In this document: positions 35,482 to 45,696 of the stretch, one piece after another
Layout: every line of letters starts with the position of its first letter
Position numbering within the stretch: position 1 is the stretch's first letter
Assembly: GCA_026414805.1 (NCBI GenBank)
Contig: JAOAIH010000016.1
Location: forward strand, 1 to 50,403
Source: Spirochaetota bacterium
Lineage (GTDB): Bacteria; Spirochaetota; UBA4802; UB4802
Reading direction: 5' to 3'
Length of the DNA stretch: 50,403 bases
Translations under genes and position numbers: made by a program
The notes under the pieces: model-generated
Database searches by the model: none
The model's input: only the letters and a program-made list of their open reading frames with translations
Told to the model about the DNA's origin: nothing

Positions 35482-36392
35482 TTAATCAATCCTGATTTCA
35501 GCATATACACCAAAATGGTCTGATAAATGTATGCCATCATAAAGAGTAGTGCAGCATACCCGTGAATCAATTATATTATCAGGTGCAATTGCTTTATTCA
35601 AAATAATGTAATCTATTCGCTTTGGTTCAAGCTCATGAATTTTATTAAGATGTGAATAGAGTGAATCAAATTTTTTATTTGTGTCAATTGCATAATATTT
35701 CTGTATGTTGGTGTTTTTTAATGGATTCCAGGTGTAGGGATCACGATTTTTTGAGCTTACATATGTATCGTAAAAGCCTTGATTTAAGAAATACTGCATT
35801 TCAGGCGAATCCGGAGTAGCATTGAAATCGCCCATCACAATCAAAGGAAAATTTTCAGGAACTATCGCCTTACAATATTCTGCCATTAGTTTTGCTTCTT
35901 CCATTCGCCACTTATTGTCTGCCTCAAGTTTACGTATTGTTGCAGGCACAAATCTTTTCGGGCTAGGAGGGCGTCCCCTTCTTTAAGATTGATAGGAATT
36001 CCTAAGCGACCTACTTTTAATCCTGCAACACCAACATGGTAGATGTAGCCGTAGTTAATGTCCCGTGCAAGCCTTTTAACGTAATCAGGCAAAAAGTTTG
36101 CTTCATTCAAAGCTATAATGTCAGGATTAAGACGAGCTATCTCTTGCAATAGTGCCTGATATCGCTTTTGGCGGATTTTTGGGCTTTCGTATTCTCCCAT
36201 TGTAAAGGTACCAATATAATCAAGCCCCGACCACACATTTATACTCGAGCATTTTATGCTGTGTGTTTGTAATCCTGTAGGTTTTTCCTTTGTTGTGCAT
36301 GATATCATCGTCATCATTCCTATTACCATTATAGTCGTATAAAATAGTAAAGCCCGTGTGTGCATCATGGCAACCACCGTGTGTGGGTACAT
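35482..36392 (-). pseudogene. Broken lipoprotein endonuclease/exonuclease/phosphatase-family gene
   Basis: Two frames on the minus strand together cover one protein. The first (down from 36392) has a lipoprotein-type signal ending in MISC, then INVWSGLDYIG, RLNPDIIALNEANF and GDALLAR, and loses frame near 35950. The second continues to the stop with NKWRMEEAKLMAEYC, LIVMGDFNATPDSPEM, RIDYIILNK and the catalytic HLSDHFGVYAEI. The central strands and the usual histidine block before the second half look missing, so an out-of-frame internal deletion is more likely than a single base change. The intact protein would have been an exported Mg-dependent nuclease or phosphodiesterase. Confidence 0.75.
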
Positions 36393-36576
36393 AGGTTACA
36401 TTATCTATCATGGCAAATTGATTATTATACCAGGAAATTACAATGGACTGATTTCATTAATGTCAATACTATTTTGGTGGCAGAGATTTACCAGTAACTA
36501 TCGCCCATTTAAATTGTAACAAAATTATGAATTGTATTTCAAAATGCGGTAGTGTAGCTAAATATGCTAATTTAAG

Positions 36577-36607
36577 TTGACTAATGTAAGTAATGTGTGA
36601 CTATAAT
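36577..36607 (+). promoter_or_regulatory. Possible promoter of the exported-repeat/mla operon
   Basis: TTGACT (36577-36582) and a perfect TATAAT (36602-36607) separated by 19 bp, about 100 bp upstream of 36706. The long spacer weakens the call. Confidence 0.4.
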
Positions 36608-36705
36608 CGAATTCTAATAATTAATATTAACCTAAATATCCAAAAGAAGAGGTGGCTGGCATAAATCGTATCATAAAGAAATGGGTAGTGTTATATGGAA
36701 GACGT

Positions 36706-38325
36706 ATGAAAAATAGCGGATTACAAAAAATTGTACAACTGTTGACAATAAGTGCCTTTATTATCTTTACTATCAATACTTTTGCTTTTGCTCACAATGA
36801 TTTTGACTGGATGTGGTTTGTATATGAAAAGGGAAGCTACTATGACAGTGCATATACTGTATACAGACCTTTGTATTTGAAAAATATATATAATAATGGG
36901 TCGTTTACTGCTAGTCTTATGCCAGTGATATGCTGGAAATATGTTACACCCAGGCAGCATACCACAAAGGGTATATTTGGCTTTTATGAGGCAGTGGACT
37001 ATTGGGGACAACAGCATTACGAAAATGATACGGGGCTATTCCCGTTGGTATTATATGGGGTTTCAACCGATGAAAAAGATAGATATTTTCATCTGTGGCC
37101 GTTTGGTGGCACCCTAAAAGGGAAGCTTGCAACTGATTCAATTACCACTTATGTTTTTCCTGGTGTTGTACTATTTTTTTTGTATCCTACATCATCGTAT
37201 TATGTTATAGCCGTTTATCTTGTTGCATCACTCATCCCCGTTTATGTACACTACACCAGTAAGGACTATGATGCCCACGGGATTTTGTGGCCGTTAATTC
37301 AATGGGGCAAAAGTCCACTGCGTGATGATCTGCGCATAATGCCATTGTATGCACATAGTAAAAAGAAGGGGTTTTATGATACATATTCGTATGGGCTTTT
37401 GTACAACGTTCGTAAGGAATATATTGGCAATGATATTATGAATACAGTGTTTTTTGTACCATTATATGCACGGCGCTGGCTTGAATCTGGCAAGGCTGAG
37501 GGTTCTTCATTACTATGGCCATTCTTTTCATGGGGATATAATGATAAACATGGGAATCTTGAAATCAATTTTCCATGGCCTCTTGTACAACTTCGTGATT
37601 GTGATGACCCGTATATTTATAAGCGAATCTTCTTCCCATTTTATGGTAAATATATTGAAAGAAATAAAAGTACTTTTTTTGTTACTCCACTTTACTTTGT
37701 ACTTGAAAAACAAAGCAGCGAGTTTGAATCTCAATATTCTATTTATGGCATACTTTTCTGGTATTTTAAACGAGATTATACCCAACAGCATCAGCGCTAT
37801 GGCAGGCACTGGCGTTTTTATAAATTATGGCCGTTATTTCATTATGAGTATAATGACAGGGGCGATAGCTCTTTTGCTTTCTTATCAATATTACCTTTCA
37901 GGGATGAGGAAGGCTATGAGCGATTGTATCAACCGTTTTTCAGCATAGTGGAATATTCAAAACAGTCTAATGGTGATAAGCGTTTTGGATTATTGCTAAG
38001 GACATATTTCCAGAGCTGGAACGAAAATTATTTCACAATGAAGATACCTTTTATCATTTCATATTCTGTAAAAGATAGCACAATGCAAAATATATCATTA
38101 CTTATGTCATTTTTTAGCTATACTGATGACGATACTGTTGAAGAATTGCGTATTGGGTGGATACCTATATACAGAAATATTAAAGATAAAGAAGCATACA
38201 ATGCAAAACAAAAAAAAGCAGTAGCAATACAAAATGCAGAAGGAGGTGCAACTTTCCTTGATCACGGATTTGTATATGCGGCACATGTATTGCCAAAAGC
38301 AACAGTATATGTAGTGAGATTTTGA
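36706..38325 (+). CDS. Large exported protein with tryptophan-proline-phenylalanine repeat strands
   Basis: A 539-residue protein I cannot assign to a named family. A signal peptide (about 30 residues, ending FAFAHN) is followed by many repeated blocks with the core (L/F)(W/F)P(F/L): FPLVLYGV, FHLWPFGG, GILWPLIQWG, LLWPFFSWGYN, FFPFYGKY, KLWPLFHYEYN. Blocks recur every 20 to 50 residues and are extremely rich in Tyr, Phe and Trp, as expected for outer-membrane beta strands or a large beta-propeller. One hydrophobic stretch (about 150-180) may be a membrane segment. ATG 36706 is preferred over GTG 36652 because it begins the signal peptide. It lies just upstream of mlaE, so it may be the outer-membrane part of that lipid transport system. 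Confidence 0.7.
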   Translation: MKNSGLQKIVQLLTISAFIIFTINTFAFAHNDFDWMWFVYEKGSYYDSAYTVYRPLYLKNIYNNGSFTASLMPVICWKYVTPRQHTTKGIFGFYEAVDYWGQQHYENDTGLFPLVLYGVSTDEKDRYFHLWPFGGTLKGKLATDSITTYVFPGVVLFFLYPTSSYYVIAVYLVASLIPVYVHYTSKDYDAHGILWPLIQWGKSPLRDDLRIMPLYAHSKKKGFYDTYSYGLLYNVRKEYIGNDIMNTVFFVPLYARRWLESGKAEGSSLLWPFFSWGYNDKHGNLEINFPWPLVQLRDCDDPYIYKRIFFPFYGKYIERNKSTFFVTPLYFVLEKQSSEFESQYSIYGILFWYFKRDYTQQHQRYGRHWRFYKLWPLFHYEYNDRGDSSFAFLSILPFRDEEGYERLYQPFFSIVEYSKQSNGDKRFGLLLRTYFQSWNENYFTMKIPFIISYSVKDSTMQNISLLMSFFSYTDDDTVEELRIGWIPIYRNIKDKEAYNAKQKKAVAIQNAEGGATFLDHGFVYAAHVLPKATVYVVRF

Positions 38326-38386
38326 CATATTGTATATATGGAGCACATTAAACACGAATTTATAGTTACACTACCAGGAAATGAGT

Positions 38387-39187
38387 ATGGCAGAAAAAAT
38401 ACAAAAAATTATTGTTAATTTTATTTATGATATAGGGGCAAACACCTTACGGATTATTTCAATGATGGGGTACTGCATGCTGCTTTTTTTGGAGGTTGTA
38501 TATTATTCCAAAGCAGCATTTGAAAAACGCCGTGAAATTTTAAAGCAAATGTATTACGCAGGGGTTAAAACATTCATCGTTGTATCAATCGTAGCACTCT
38601 TTACAGGAATGATTTTAGCACTGCAAACGGGATTAGAGTTAAAACCGTATCAGCAGCAGGCACTGGTTGGCAATATTATCATTGCCACTCTTACACGCGA
38701 AATGGCCCCGTTTGTGACTGCAATCATTTTAATTGCTGCAGTTGGTTCAACAATGGCAGCGGAAATTGGCACTATGACAGTTTCTGAAGAGATTGATGCA
38801 CTGGAGATGATGGCTATAAGCCCAGTCAAATTTCTGGTAATGCCACGGGTTATTGCTCTTGCAATTATGTTGCCTGTTGCAACAATTTATACCAACCTTC
38901 TTGGAAGTATTGGTGGTGGTATTGTTGCATACTTCCAGCTAGATGTAAGTTTTGATGTGTATTATACGCATGTTCTTGAGTCATTGCATTTCAAGGCTAC
39001 TTACGTGGGGCTTTTAAAAGCCCTGGTATTTGGCATAATGGTTTCAACTATTAGCTGTGCCAATGGATTGCGTGCAACAAATGGAGCGTTAGGTGTTGGG
39101 AAGGCAACAAGAAATTCTGTTGTTTCGTCGTTTTTAATGGTACTGATTGTAGGATACTATATCACAGCACTCTTTTATGGTAAATAA
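38387..39187 (+). CDS. mlaE: MlaE-family lipid ABC transporter permease
   Basis: A 266-residue inner-membrane permease with five to six helices. The conserved block ALVGNIIIATLTREMAPFVT, then ILIAAVGSTMAAEIGTMTVS followed by EEIDALEMMAISPVKFLVMP, is diagnostic of MlaE. With the next two genes it forms an Mla-type transporter that moves phospholipid between the outer and inner membranes. ATG 38387 is preferred over 38381 for spacing from AGGA. Confidence 0.92.
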   Translation: MAEKIQKIIVNFIYDIGANTLRIISMMGYCMLLFLEVVYYSKAAFEKRREILKQMYYAGVKTFIVVSIVALFTGMILALQTGLELKPYQQQALVGNIIIATLTREMAPFVTAIILIAAVGSTMAAEIGTMTVSEEIDALEMMAISPVKFLVMPRVIALAIMLPVATIYTNLLGSIGGGIVAYFQLDVSFDVYYTHVLESLHFKATYVGLLKALVFGIMVSTISCANGLRATNGALGVGKATRNSVVSSFLMVLIVGYYITALFYGK

Positions 39188-39212
39188 GTGCAGGATGGAA
39201 TGTAATTAGATT

Positions 39213-39959
39213 ATGATAGAATTTAGAAATGTAACCAAAGTATTGAGTGGCGTTAAAGTGCTTAATAATTTAAGCTTTGAGGTTGAAAAGGGAGAGACCT
39301 TTGTCATCATCGGACGTTCAGGAACTGGGAAAACCGTTACTTTGAAGCATATTGCTGGATTGCTTACTCCTGATGAAGGTGAAATTTTTGTTGATGGTGA
39401 ACGCGTTAATGGCCATAATAAAAAGCAAATTGAAAAAATTCGTGAAAAAATAGGTTTTGTATTTCAGTCAGGAGCATTGATAAACTGGATGAATGTTGAG
39501 GAAAATATAGCTCTTCCGCTTGTTGAACATAAATTATACCCACCAGATGAGATAAAAAGGATTGTTGAGGAAAAGATGGATTTATTGCAACTAACTTCAG
39601 CACGTGATAAAATGCCAGCTGAAATAAGTGGTGGCATGAAAAAACGAGCAAGCTTAGCACGAGTCTTGGTGAGAAATCCTGAGATAATACTATACGATGA
39701 ACCAACAGCTGGGCTGGATCCAGTTATGTCAAGTTTGATTAACACAATCATAATTCAATTAAAAAAAGATTTTAAGATTACTCAAGTTGTTGTGACTCAT
39801 GATATGGATAGTGCGTACGCCATTGCCGACCGCATTGCAATGCTGTATGATGGAACAATTATACAATGTGATGTCCCTGAAGGAATCCGCAATACAAAGA
39901 ATCCTATTGTGCGGCAATTTATTACGGGTTCTTTAGAGGGGCCAATTGAAGTGTTATAA
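39213..39959 (+). CDS. mlaF: Mla-type lipid ABC transporter ATP-binding protein
   Basis: A 248-residue ATPase. Walker A is GRSGTGKTVTLKHIAG, the signature EISGGMKKRASLARVL is the MlaF form (GGMKKR), Walker B is IILYDEPTAGLDP, and the switch histidine follows in VVTHDMDSAYAIADRIAML. It energises the MlaE permease at the inner membrane. It follows mlaE by 25 bp and precedes the mlaD homologue by 23 bp. The family call is secure; lipid specificity and transport direction are not shown by sequence. Confidence 0.93.
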   Translation: MIEFRNVTKVLSGVKVLNNLSFEVEKGETFVIIGRSGTGKTVTLKHIAGLLTPDEGEIFVDGERVNGHNKKQIEKIREKIGFVFQSGALINWMNVEENIALPLVEHKLYPPDEIKRIVEEKMDLLQLTSARDKMPAEISGGMKKRASLARVLVRNPEIILYDEPTAGLDPVMSSLINTIIIQLKKDFKITQVVVTHDMDSAYAIADRIAMLYDGTIIQCDVPEGIRNTKNPIVRQFITGSLEGPIEVL

Positions 39960-39982
39960 AATTTAATATGGCAGGAGGAAAT

Positions 39983-40636
39983 ATGAAACAGGAAATTGCC
40001 GTAGGGATAGTAGTTATACTGGCAATGATTGTGTTAGGATATTTTACTATAATAATGAGTGGCGAGATTATTGATACCCATAAATATTATCCCATGACAG
40101 TAGTATTCAAGGATGTTGAAGGGTTATCAAAAGACGATAAGGTACGGATAAATGGGGTTTTGTCGGGATATGTTGATTCTGTGGATTTAATTGATAACCA
40201 TGTTGTTGTGAAATTGCGCCTTTATAATCATTTTACGCTCTATGAAAATTACGAAATAATTGTCAGGAACGAAACTGCATTGGCTGGCAAATATGTGAGC
40301 ATTAATCCAGGAACTGCCATGGATGAACATGGCAAGCAATATGCTGTAATAACCACTCGTGAAAATCTTATAGGAACATCAGTACCCGATCCCTTTACTA
40401 TGCTTTCGCGCCTCATAGCTGACAACAGGGGCAACGTTAATGCTACTGTTAAGAATTTGAGGGATATAACTGATAAAATCAATACTGGAAAAGGAACACT
40501 TGGCAAAATCATTAATGAAGATACAGCTCATGCACAGGCTACTGATTTGATAAAACAATTGCAGGATACTATTGAAGATACCCGTGAACAGGCACCTATT
40601 ACCAGCTTCCTTAGAGCTGCATTAACAGCTTTTTAG
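39983..40636 (+). CDS. mlaD: MlaD-like MCE-domain substrate-binding protein
   Basis: A 217-residue protein with one N-terminal membrane anchor (IAVGIVVILAMIVLGYFTII) and an MCE domain at about 35-115 with VVFKDVEGLSKDDKVRINGV, IVRNETALAGKYVSINPGTA. The periplasmic hexameric MCE ring carries lipid from the permease. The C-terminal half is a polar, helical tail. The start 39983 follows GGAGGAAA. A weak hairpin AGCTG/CAGCT followed by T's overlaps its stop codon. Confidence 0.87.
   Translation: MKQEIAVGIVVILAMIVLGYFTIIMSGEIIDTHKYYPMTVVFKDVEGLSKDDKVRINGVLSGYVDSVDLIDNHVVVKLRLYNHFTLYENYEIIVRNETALAGKYVSINPGTAMDEHGKQYAVITTRENLIGTSVPDPFTMLSRLIADNRGNVNATVKNLRDITDKINTGKGTLGKIINEDTAHAQATDLIKQLQDTIEDTREQAPITSFLRAALTAF
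40615..40634 (+). terminator. Weak terminator-like hairpin at the end of the mla operon
   Basis: AGCTG (40615-40619) pairs with CAGCT (40626-40630), followed by TTTT. The stem is only 5 bp and it overlaps the stop codon of the mlaD homologue. Confidence 0.3.
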
Positions 40637-40897
40637 CAATATATGCATTAAATTTGTAAAATTGCCAAATTCCTGCTATTTTGTATAGAAGGTTACTATA
40701 TACCTATCATTTTCATTTGGGTGAATTGATGTAAGAATCTTTATAGCTGTGAAACATCATTGTTAAAATTTTGCTTGAATATAAAAATTACTGGTTTTTT
40801 GCTTGCACCATATTCGTTTCTAAGAAGCTTTGATTTTCATCTGAACGCATAGATATGAAAACGTATAAAAATATGATATAAGGAAAGGAATGTCTGC

Positions 40898-43800
40898 ATG
40901 CCCAAGCGCACTGATATCAAAAAAATTTTAATAGTTGGATCGGGTCCTATTGTTATTGGCCAGGCATGTGAGTTTGATTACTCAGGTTCACAGGCCTGCA
41001 AAGCGTTACGTGAAGAAGGTTATGAGATAGTTCTTGTCAATTCAAATCCTGCCACAATAATGACCGACCCTGAAATGGCACACCGAACCTACATTGAACC
41101 AATAACACATGATATAGTAGCACAGATCATAGAAAAAGAAAGGCCTGATGCGTTATTACCCACTGTAGGAGGCCAGACAGCATTGAATATTGCTGTACAG
41201 CTTTATGAAAGTGGGGTTTTGCAAAAATTTGGCGTTGAACTGATTGGAGCAAAGATTGATGCCATAAAAAAAGCCGAGGACCGAGACCTTTTTAAAAAGG
41301 CGATGCTTAACATAGGGTTACAGGTGCCAAATTCTGCGCTGGCATCATCTATTGATGAGGCAATAAAGGTACTAGATACTATTCCACTTCCAATTATTAT
41401 CAGGCCGGCGTTTACATTAGGCGGTACCGGTGGTAACATTGTATACAATCGGGAAGACTTTGTTGAACTGGTTCGCAAAGGGCTGGATGAATCACCAATA
41501 AGCCAGGTTTTACTTGAAGAATCAGTTATTGGTTGGAAGGAGTTTGAACTAGAAGTAATGCGCGACCTTAACGATAATGTTGTCATTATATGCTCTATTG
41601 AAAATTTTGATCCTATGGGCATTCACACCGGTGACTCCATAACTATCGCCCCCCAGCAAACCCTGACCGATAGAGAGTATCAAGTGCTTAGAGATATGGC
41701 TATTAAGATAATTCGCGAGATTGGGGTAGAGACTGGAGGTTCCAATATTCAGTTTGCGGTTAATCCTAAAGATGGAAGAGTCATGGTCATTGAAATGAAT
41801 CCGCGTGTCAGTAGAAGTTCAGCATTGGCATCAAAAGCTACTGGATTCCCCATAGCAAAAATAGCAGCTAAACTTGCGGTGGGGCTTACACTTGATGAGA
41901 TTGCAAATGATATTACCCGTGAAACACCTGCATGCTTTGAGCCAACCATAGATTATGTGGTGACAAAAATACCACGCTGGGCATTTGAAAAATTTGAAGG
42001 AGCTGATACAACGCTTGGCACACAGATGAAATCGGTTGGTGAGGCAATGGCTATTGGACGCACGTTTAAAGAGTCATTTCAGAAAGCATTGCGTTCTCTT
42101 GAGATTGACAGGTATGGATTTGGCTCAGATGGCAATTTGAAAATAGATGTATTTGTTGATCAATTGCCTGAGCGACAAAGAAATGATGTAATTGAACAGA
42201 ATTTACGAATACCCCGTGATACCAGGATTTTTTATATTAAAAAAGCACTTGAACTTGATTGGCCTGTTGAAAAGATACATGCTCTGACGTCAATTGACCC
42301 ATGGTTTTTACATCAGTTGCGCGAGCTTGTTGAAGCAGAGCGGCAATTTGTTGAAAATGCGCGCAATGGATTACAAAAAGAGCTTGTGCTTAAAATGAAG
42401 CGCCTTGGTTTTTCAGACAGACAGCTTGCATTTTTATTATACAGAGATGAATTACGAGCATTATATGAAAAAGGTCCTGATGCTCAGAAGGATTATTCTA
42501 AGCGGCTAACAGAGCTTGAAGACACTATAAGGAAGTTCAGATTTGAGCAGGCGATAGTGCCTGGTTATAGGCTTGTTGATACCTGCGGTGGCGAATTTGA
42601 AGCCTATACACCCTATTACTACTCCTCGTACGATGATGAGGATGAAGCTAAACATTCGCAGAAGAAAAAAGTAATGATTCTAGGTGGTGGGCCTAACCGA
42701 ATTGGGCAAGGTATTGAATTTGATTACTGTTGCTGTCATGCATCATTTGCATTACGTGAGTACGGGATTGAATCAATTATGGTAAACTCAAACCCTGAAA
42801 CAGTATCCACCGATTATGATACCTCTGACCGATTGTACTTTGAACCGCTAACCTTAGAGGATATCCTTCATATTTACAATAAAGAACAACCAGATGGCGT
42901 AATAGTGCAGTTTGGAGGTCAAACGCCGTTGAGACTAGCACGGCGTCTTGAGGCAAATGGCGTAAAGATCCTTGGTACATCACCTGATTCAATTGACAGG
43001 GCCGAGGACAGGCAGCGTTTTGCAGAAGTTGTGAATAAACTTAAACTCAATCAGCCTGAAAATGGCATTGCATTTACCCGTGATGAAGCGGTAGCACAGG
43101 CTGCACGCATTGGGTACCCAGTGCTGGTACGTCCTTCGTATGTACTGGGGGGGAGGGCAATGTCCATTATATATGATGAAAAAAGCCTTTTAGAATATAT
43201 AGTTTCTGCTGTTGAGCTATCGCCCGAACATCCTATCCTGATTGATAAATTCCTTGAAGATGCTCTTGAAATAGATGTGGATGCGCTGTGTGATGGTACG
43301 GATGTATACATTGGTGGTATAATGGAACACATTGAGCTTGCAGGTATTCATTCAGGTGATTCTGCGTGTAGTTTGCCCCCGGTGAGCGTCAAGCCCACAA
43401 TGATGCAGACAATAGTTGAAACCACTACTGCACTGGCAAAGGAGCTTAACGTTGTAGGGCTTATTAACATTCAGTTTGCAATAAAGAATGATATTTTATA
43501 TGTGCTTGAAGTAAATCCGCGAGCTTCGCGTACAGTACCGTTTGTATCAAAGGCAACAGGTGTGCCACTTGCAAAGATTGCTGTATGGATTATGCTTGGC
43601 AAAAAGCTTAAAGACTTTGAGCTGACCCATATGAAAAAAATCCCTTACCTCAATGTGAAAGAAGCGGTATTGCCATTCAATAAATTTCCTGGTGTTGATA
43701 CACTGCTTTCACCTGAGATGAAATCAACAGGGGAGGTAATGGGGATTGCTTCAAACTTTGGTGAAGCATTTTATAAAGCTGAACTAGCGGCAGGCGATAG

Positions 43801-44218
43801 ATTGCCACTGTCTGGCACAATTTTCCTTAGTATTAATCAGAGGTCAAAGGAAGAGCTTCTTGAAGAGATGCGATTACTGTATAAAGAAGGCTTTAAGCTT
43901 ATAGCAACTGAAGGAACTGCTGCGTTCCTTAACGAACACGGTATTCCCTGCCAACGCGTGTATAAAGTGAGCGAAGGCAGGCCCAATATTGTTGATATCA
44001 TAAAAAATAAGCAGGTGGACCTTATTATTAATACCCCAACTGGAAAGAGGCCAAAAGAAGATGCCTATACCATACGCCAGGCGGCAGTGAGGTATAGGGT
44101 ACCAATAATTACCACACTAGCTGCTGCAAAAGCTGCGGTTCAGGGGATAATTTCTATGAAAAAAGCTGGACATTTTACTGTAAAGCCTATACAGGAGTAC
44201 CATCTGGAGGTGCAGTAG
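40898..44218 (+). CDS. carB: Carbamoyl-phosphate synthase large subunit
   Basis: A 1106-residue enzyme, close to the usual 1070 residues, making carbamoyl phosphate for pyrimidine and arginine synthesis. The two homologous ATP-grasp halves are clear: the first starts [20 protein letters not shown], with [20 protein letters not shown] and [20 protein letters not shown]; the second starts at about residue 590 with [19 protein letters not shown], with [23 protein letters not shown] and [20 protein letters not shown]-terminal MGS-type regulatory domain follows ([34 protein letters not shown]). carA is not in the window. The gene ends inside the start of pyrR. One AGCTATCG (43215) is present. Confidence 0.97.
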   Translation: MPKRTDIKKILIVGSGPIVIGQACEFDYSGSQACKALREEGYEIVLVNSNPATIMTDPEMAHRTYIEPITHDIVAQIIEKERPDALLPTVGGQTALNIAVQLYESGVLQKFGVELIGAKIDAIKKAEDRDLFKKAMLNIGLQVPNSALASSIDEAIKVLDTIPLPIIIRPAFTLGGTGGNIVYNREDFVELVRKGLDESPISQVLLEESVIGWKEFELEVMRDLNDNVVIICSIENFDPMGIHTGDSITIAPQQTLTDREYQVLRDMAIKIIREIGVETGGSNIQFAVNPKDGRVMVIEMNPRVSRSSALASKATGFPIAKIAAKLAVGLTLDEIANDITRETPACFEPTIDYVVTKIPRWAFEKFEGADTTLGTQMKSVGEAMAIGRTFKESFQKALRSLEIDRYGFGSDGNLKIDVFVDQLPERQRNDVIEQNLRIPRDTRIFYIKKALELDWPVEKIHALTSIDPWFLHQLRELVEAERQFVENARNGLQKELVLKMKRLGFSDRQLAFLLYRDELRALYEKGPDAQKDYSKRLTELEDTIRKFRFEQAIVPGYRLVDTCGGEFEAYTPYYYSSYDDEDEAKHSQKKKVMILGGGPNRIGQGIEFDYCCCHASFALREYGIESIMVNSNPETVSTDYDTSDRLYFEPLTLEDILHIYNKEQPDGVIVQFGGQTPLRLARRLEANGVKILGTSPDSIDRAEDRQRFAEVVNKLKLNQPENGIAFTRDEAVAQAARIGYPVLVRPSYVLGGRAMSIIYDEKSLLEYIVSAVELSPEHPILIDKFLEDALEIDVDALCDGTDVYIGGIMEHIELAGIHSGDSACSLPPVSVKPTMMQTIVETTTALAKELNVVGLINIQFAIKNDILYVLEVNPRASRTVPFVSKATGVPLAKIAVWIMLGKKLKDFELTHMKKIPYLNVKEAVLPFNKFPGVDTLLSPEMKSTGEVMGIASNFGEAFYKAELAAGDRLPLSGTIFLSINQRSKEELLEEMRLLYKEGFKLIATEGTAAFLNEHGIPCQRVYKVSEGRPNIVDIIKNKQVDLIINTPTGKRPKEDAYTIRQAAVRYRVPIITTLAAAKAAVQGIISMKKAGHFTVKPIQEYHLEVQ

Positions 44219-44757
44219 TGTGTGAAGAAAAGATACTGATGAATGCCAAGCAAATTAATGATGCAATAGAAAATATCAGTAATGATATTATTAAAGAATT
44301 TGGCGATGTATCAAATATTGCCATTGTTGGCATTCAAACCCGGGGTGTAGAGATAGCAAGAAGGATAAAAAAGTATATAGAGAATTATAGTGGAAAAGAA
44401 ATAAAAATGGGCACACTTGATATTACGTTCTATCGTGATGACCTGGCAACGCGTGGAGTGCTTCCTGCAATCAAAGAAACTTCTATTACGTTTAACATAA
44501 CAAAAAAGAACATTATACTGGTGGATGATGTTCTGTTCACTGGAAGGACAATAAAAGCTGCACTTGAAACATTAATGTCCTTTGGAAGGCCTCAGATAAT
44601 ACGATTGGCAGTACTTGTTGATCGCGGTAACCGTGAATTACCAATTCAGCCAGATTACTGTGGTATAAAAATAAATACAAAAGTTAGTGATAAAGTAAAG
44701 GTGCGCCTTAAAGAAACTGATGGTATTGATGATACTGTGTTGTATTGTTCAGAATAA
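44218..44757 (+). CDS. pyrR: PyrR bifunctional pyrimidine regulator/uracil phosphoribosyltransferase
   Basis: A 179-residue type I phosphoribosyltransferase of the PyrR family. The PRPP-binding motif is NIILVDDVLFTGRTIKAALE, with IVGIQTRGVEIARRI, LDITFYRDDLAT and AVLVDRGNRELPI. PyrR binds pyr mRNA in response to UMP and has uracil phosphoribosyltransferase activity. The start is GTG 44218, one base over the carB stop, with GGAGG upstream; an ATG at 44239 is possible. I could not find a PyrR-type attenuator hairpin upstream of carB, so its role here might be enzymatic or directed at distant genes. Confidence 0.93.
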   Translation: MCEEKILMNAKQINDAIENISNDIIKEFGDVSNIAIVGIQTRGVEIARRIKKYIENYSGKEIKMGTLDITFYRDDLATRGVLPAIKETSITFNITKKNIILVDDVLFTGRTIKAALETLMSFGRPQIIRLAVLVDRGNRELPIQPDYCGIKINTKVSDKVKVRLKETDGIDDTVLYCSE

Positions 44758-44769
44758 TACTATTCAACG

Positions 44770-45642
44770 ATGAAGCCCACATATCATTGCATTCCTTGCC
44801 ATATTAATCATATCTATCGTGTGATTTCTGTTCTAAACTTGGGTGCAGATACTGCATTTGAGTTGATGAAGGAACTCACTTCCATCATAGCAGGTGATTT
44901 TTCCTGCCCGCCTGATTGTGCATATGAAATGTACAAATCAATACGAAGGCGTATTGATATAGATCCCTTTGCTGAAATAAAAAAAGAAAGCAATGCTTTA
45001 ATGATGACACTGTTGCCCCGATTAAAGTCAGTAGTGCTATCAGGTAATACTCTAAAACAAGCAATGCGGATTGCTCTGGCTGCCAACCTGATTGATTATG
45101 GAATTAGCGCACATACGTACAATGATGATATAGCGTTGCAATTTGCAAATATAGTTGATGATATAACAATTCCAGAAGATTTTTACACGCAATTTATTGC
45201 ATCGGTTGCTCATTCAAAGAAAATACTTTATATAGCTGACAATGCGGGTGAGATAGTTGCTGATATGCTACTTATTCAACATCTTCCAGTGGGTAAAATA
45301 ACCTGTGTTGTCCGTGGAGGCCCAATTATAAATGATGCAACAATGGAAGATGCAAAACAGATTGGGTTAGATGCAGTTGTAAGAGTAATTACCACTGGCG
45401 ACTACACACCGGGCATAAACCTTAACCGAAGCAGCAAAGACTTTTTATATGAGCTATCGCAGGCTGACATGATAATCCTAAAAGGGCAGGGAAATTTTGA
45501 AACGATGATTGATGCCGATGTAGATAGCTTTGTTAAAAAAGGCATGAAGATGTTTTTTATGTTTAAAGTAAAATGCCTGCCAGTTGCTGAATTCACTCAA
45601 AAGAAGGTGGGTGATAGCGCCTTTATAATAAGGGAAATATAA
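44770..45642 (+). CDS. DUF89 damage-control phosphatase family protein
   Basis: A 290-residue DUF89 protein related to the archaeal and bacterial members of the damage-control phosphatase family, which dephosphorylate toxic or useless phosphometabolites with a metal ion. The N-terminal HCIPCHINHIYRV matches the family's conserved cysteine pair, and the metal-binding motif ILYIADNAGEIVADMLLI lies at about 153-170, followed by VVRGGPIINDATMEDA and ADMIILKGQGNFETM. It closes the carB-pyrR-DUF89 run, 12 bp after pyrR. A link to pyrimidine salvage is suggested only by position. It ends at a strong bidirectional terminator. Confidence 0.87.
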   Translation: MKPTYHCIPCHINHIYRVISVLNLGADTAFELMKELTSIIAGDFSCPPDCAYEMYKSIRRRIDIDPFAEIKKESNALMMTLLPRLKSVVLSGNTLKQAMRIALAANLIDYGISAHTYNDDIALQFANIVDDITIPEDFYTQFIASVAHSKKILYIADNAGEIVADMLLIQHLPVGKITCVVRGGPIINDATMEDAKQIGLDAVVRVITTGDYTPGINLNRSSKDFLYELSQADMIILKGQGNFETMIDADVDSFVKKGMKMFFMFKVKCLPVAEFTQKKVGDSAFIIREI

Positions 45643-45667
45643 AAAGGGCACAGTATGTGCCCTTTTT
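45641..45667. terminator. Bidirectional intrinsic terminator
   Basis: AAAAAGGGCACA-GTA-TGTGCCCTTTTT: stem GGGCACA (45646-45652)/TGTGCCC (45656-45662), with A-tract and T-tract arms. It lies between two convergent genes and suits both. Confidence 0.92.
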
Positions 45668-45696
45668 ATTTAAAAATATACTATTATAGTAGTGAG

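Noticed and set aside
40637-40897. PyrR-binding attenuator upstream of carB
   Set aside because: No conserved anti-antiterminator loop or terminator hairpin could be found in this stretch.
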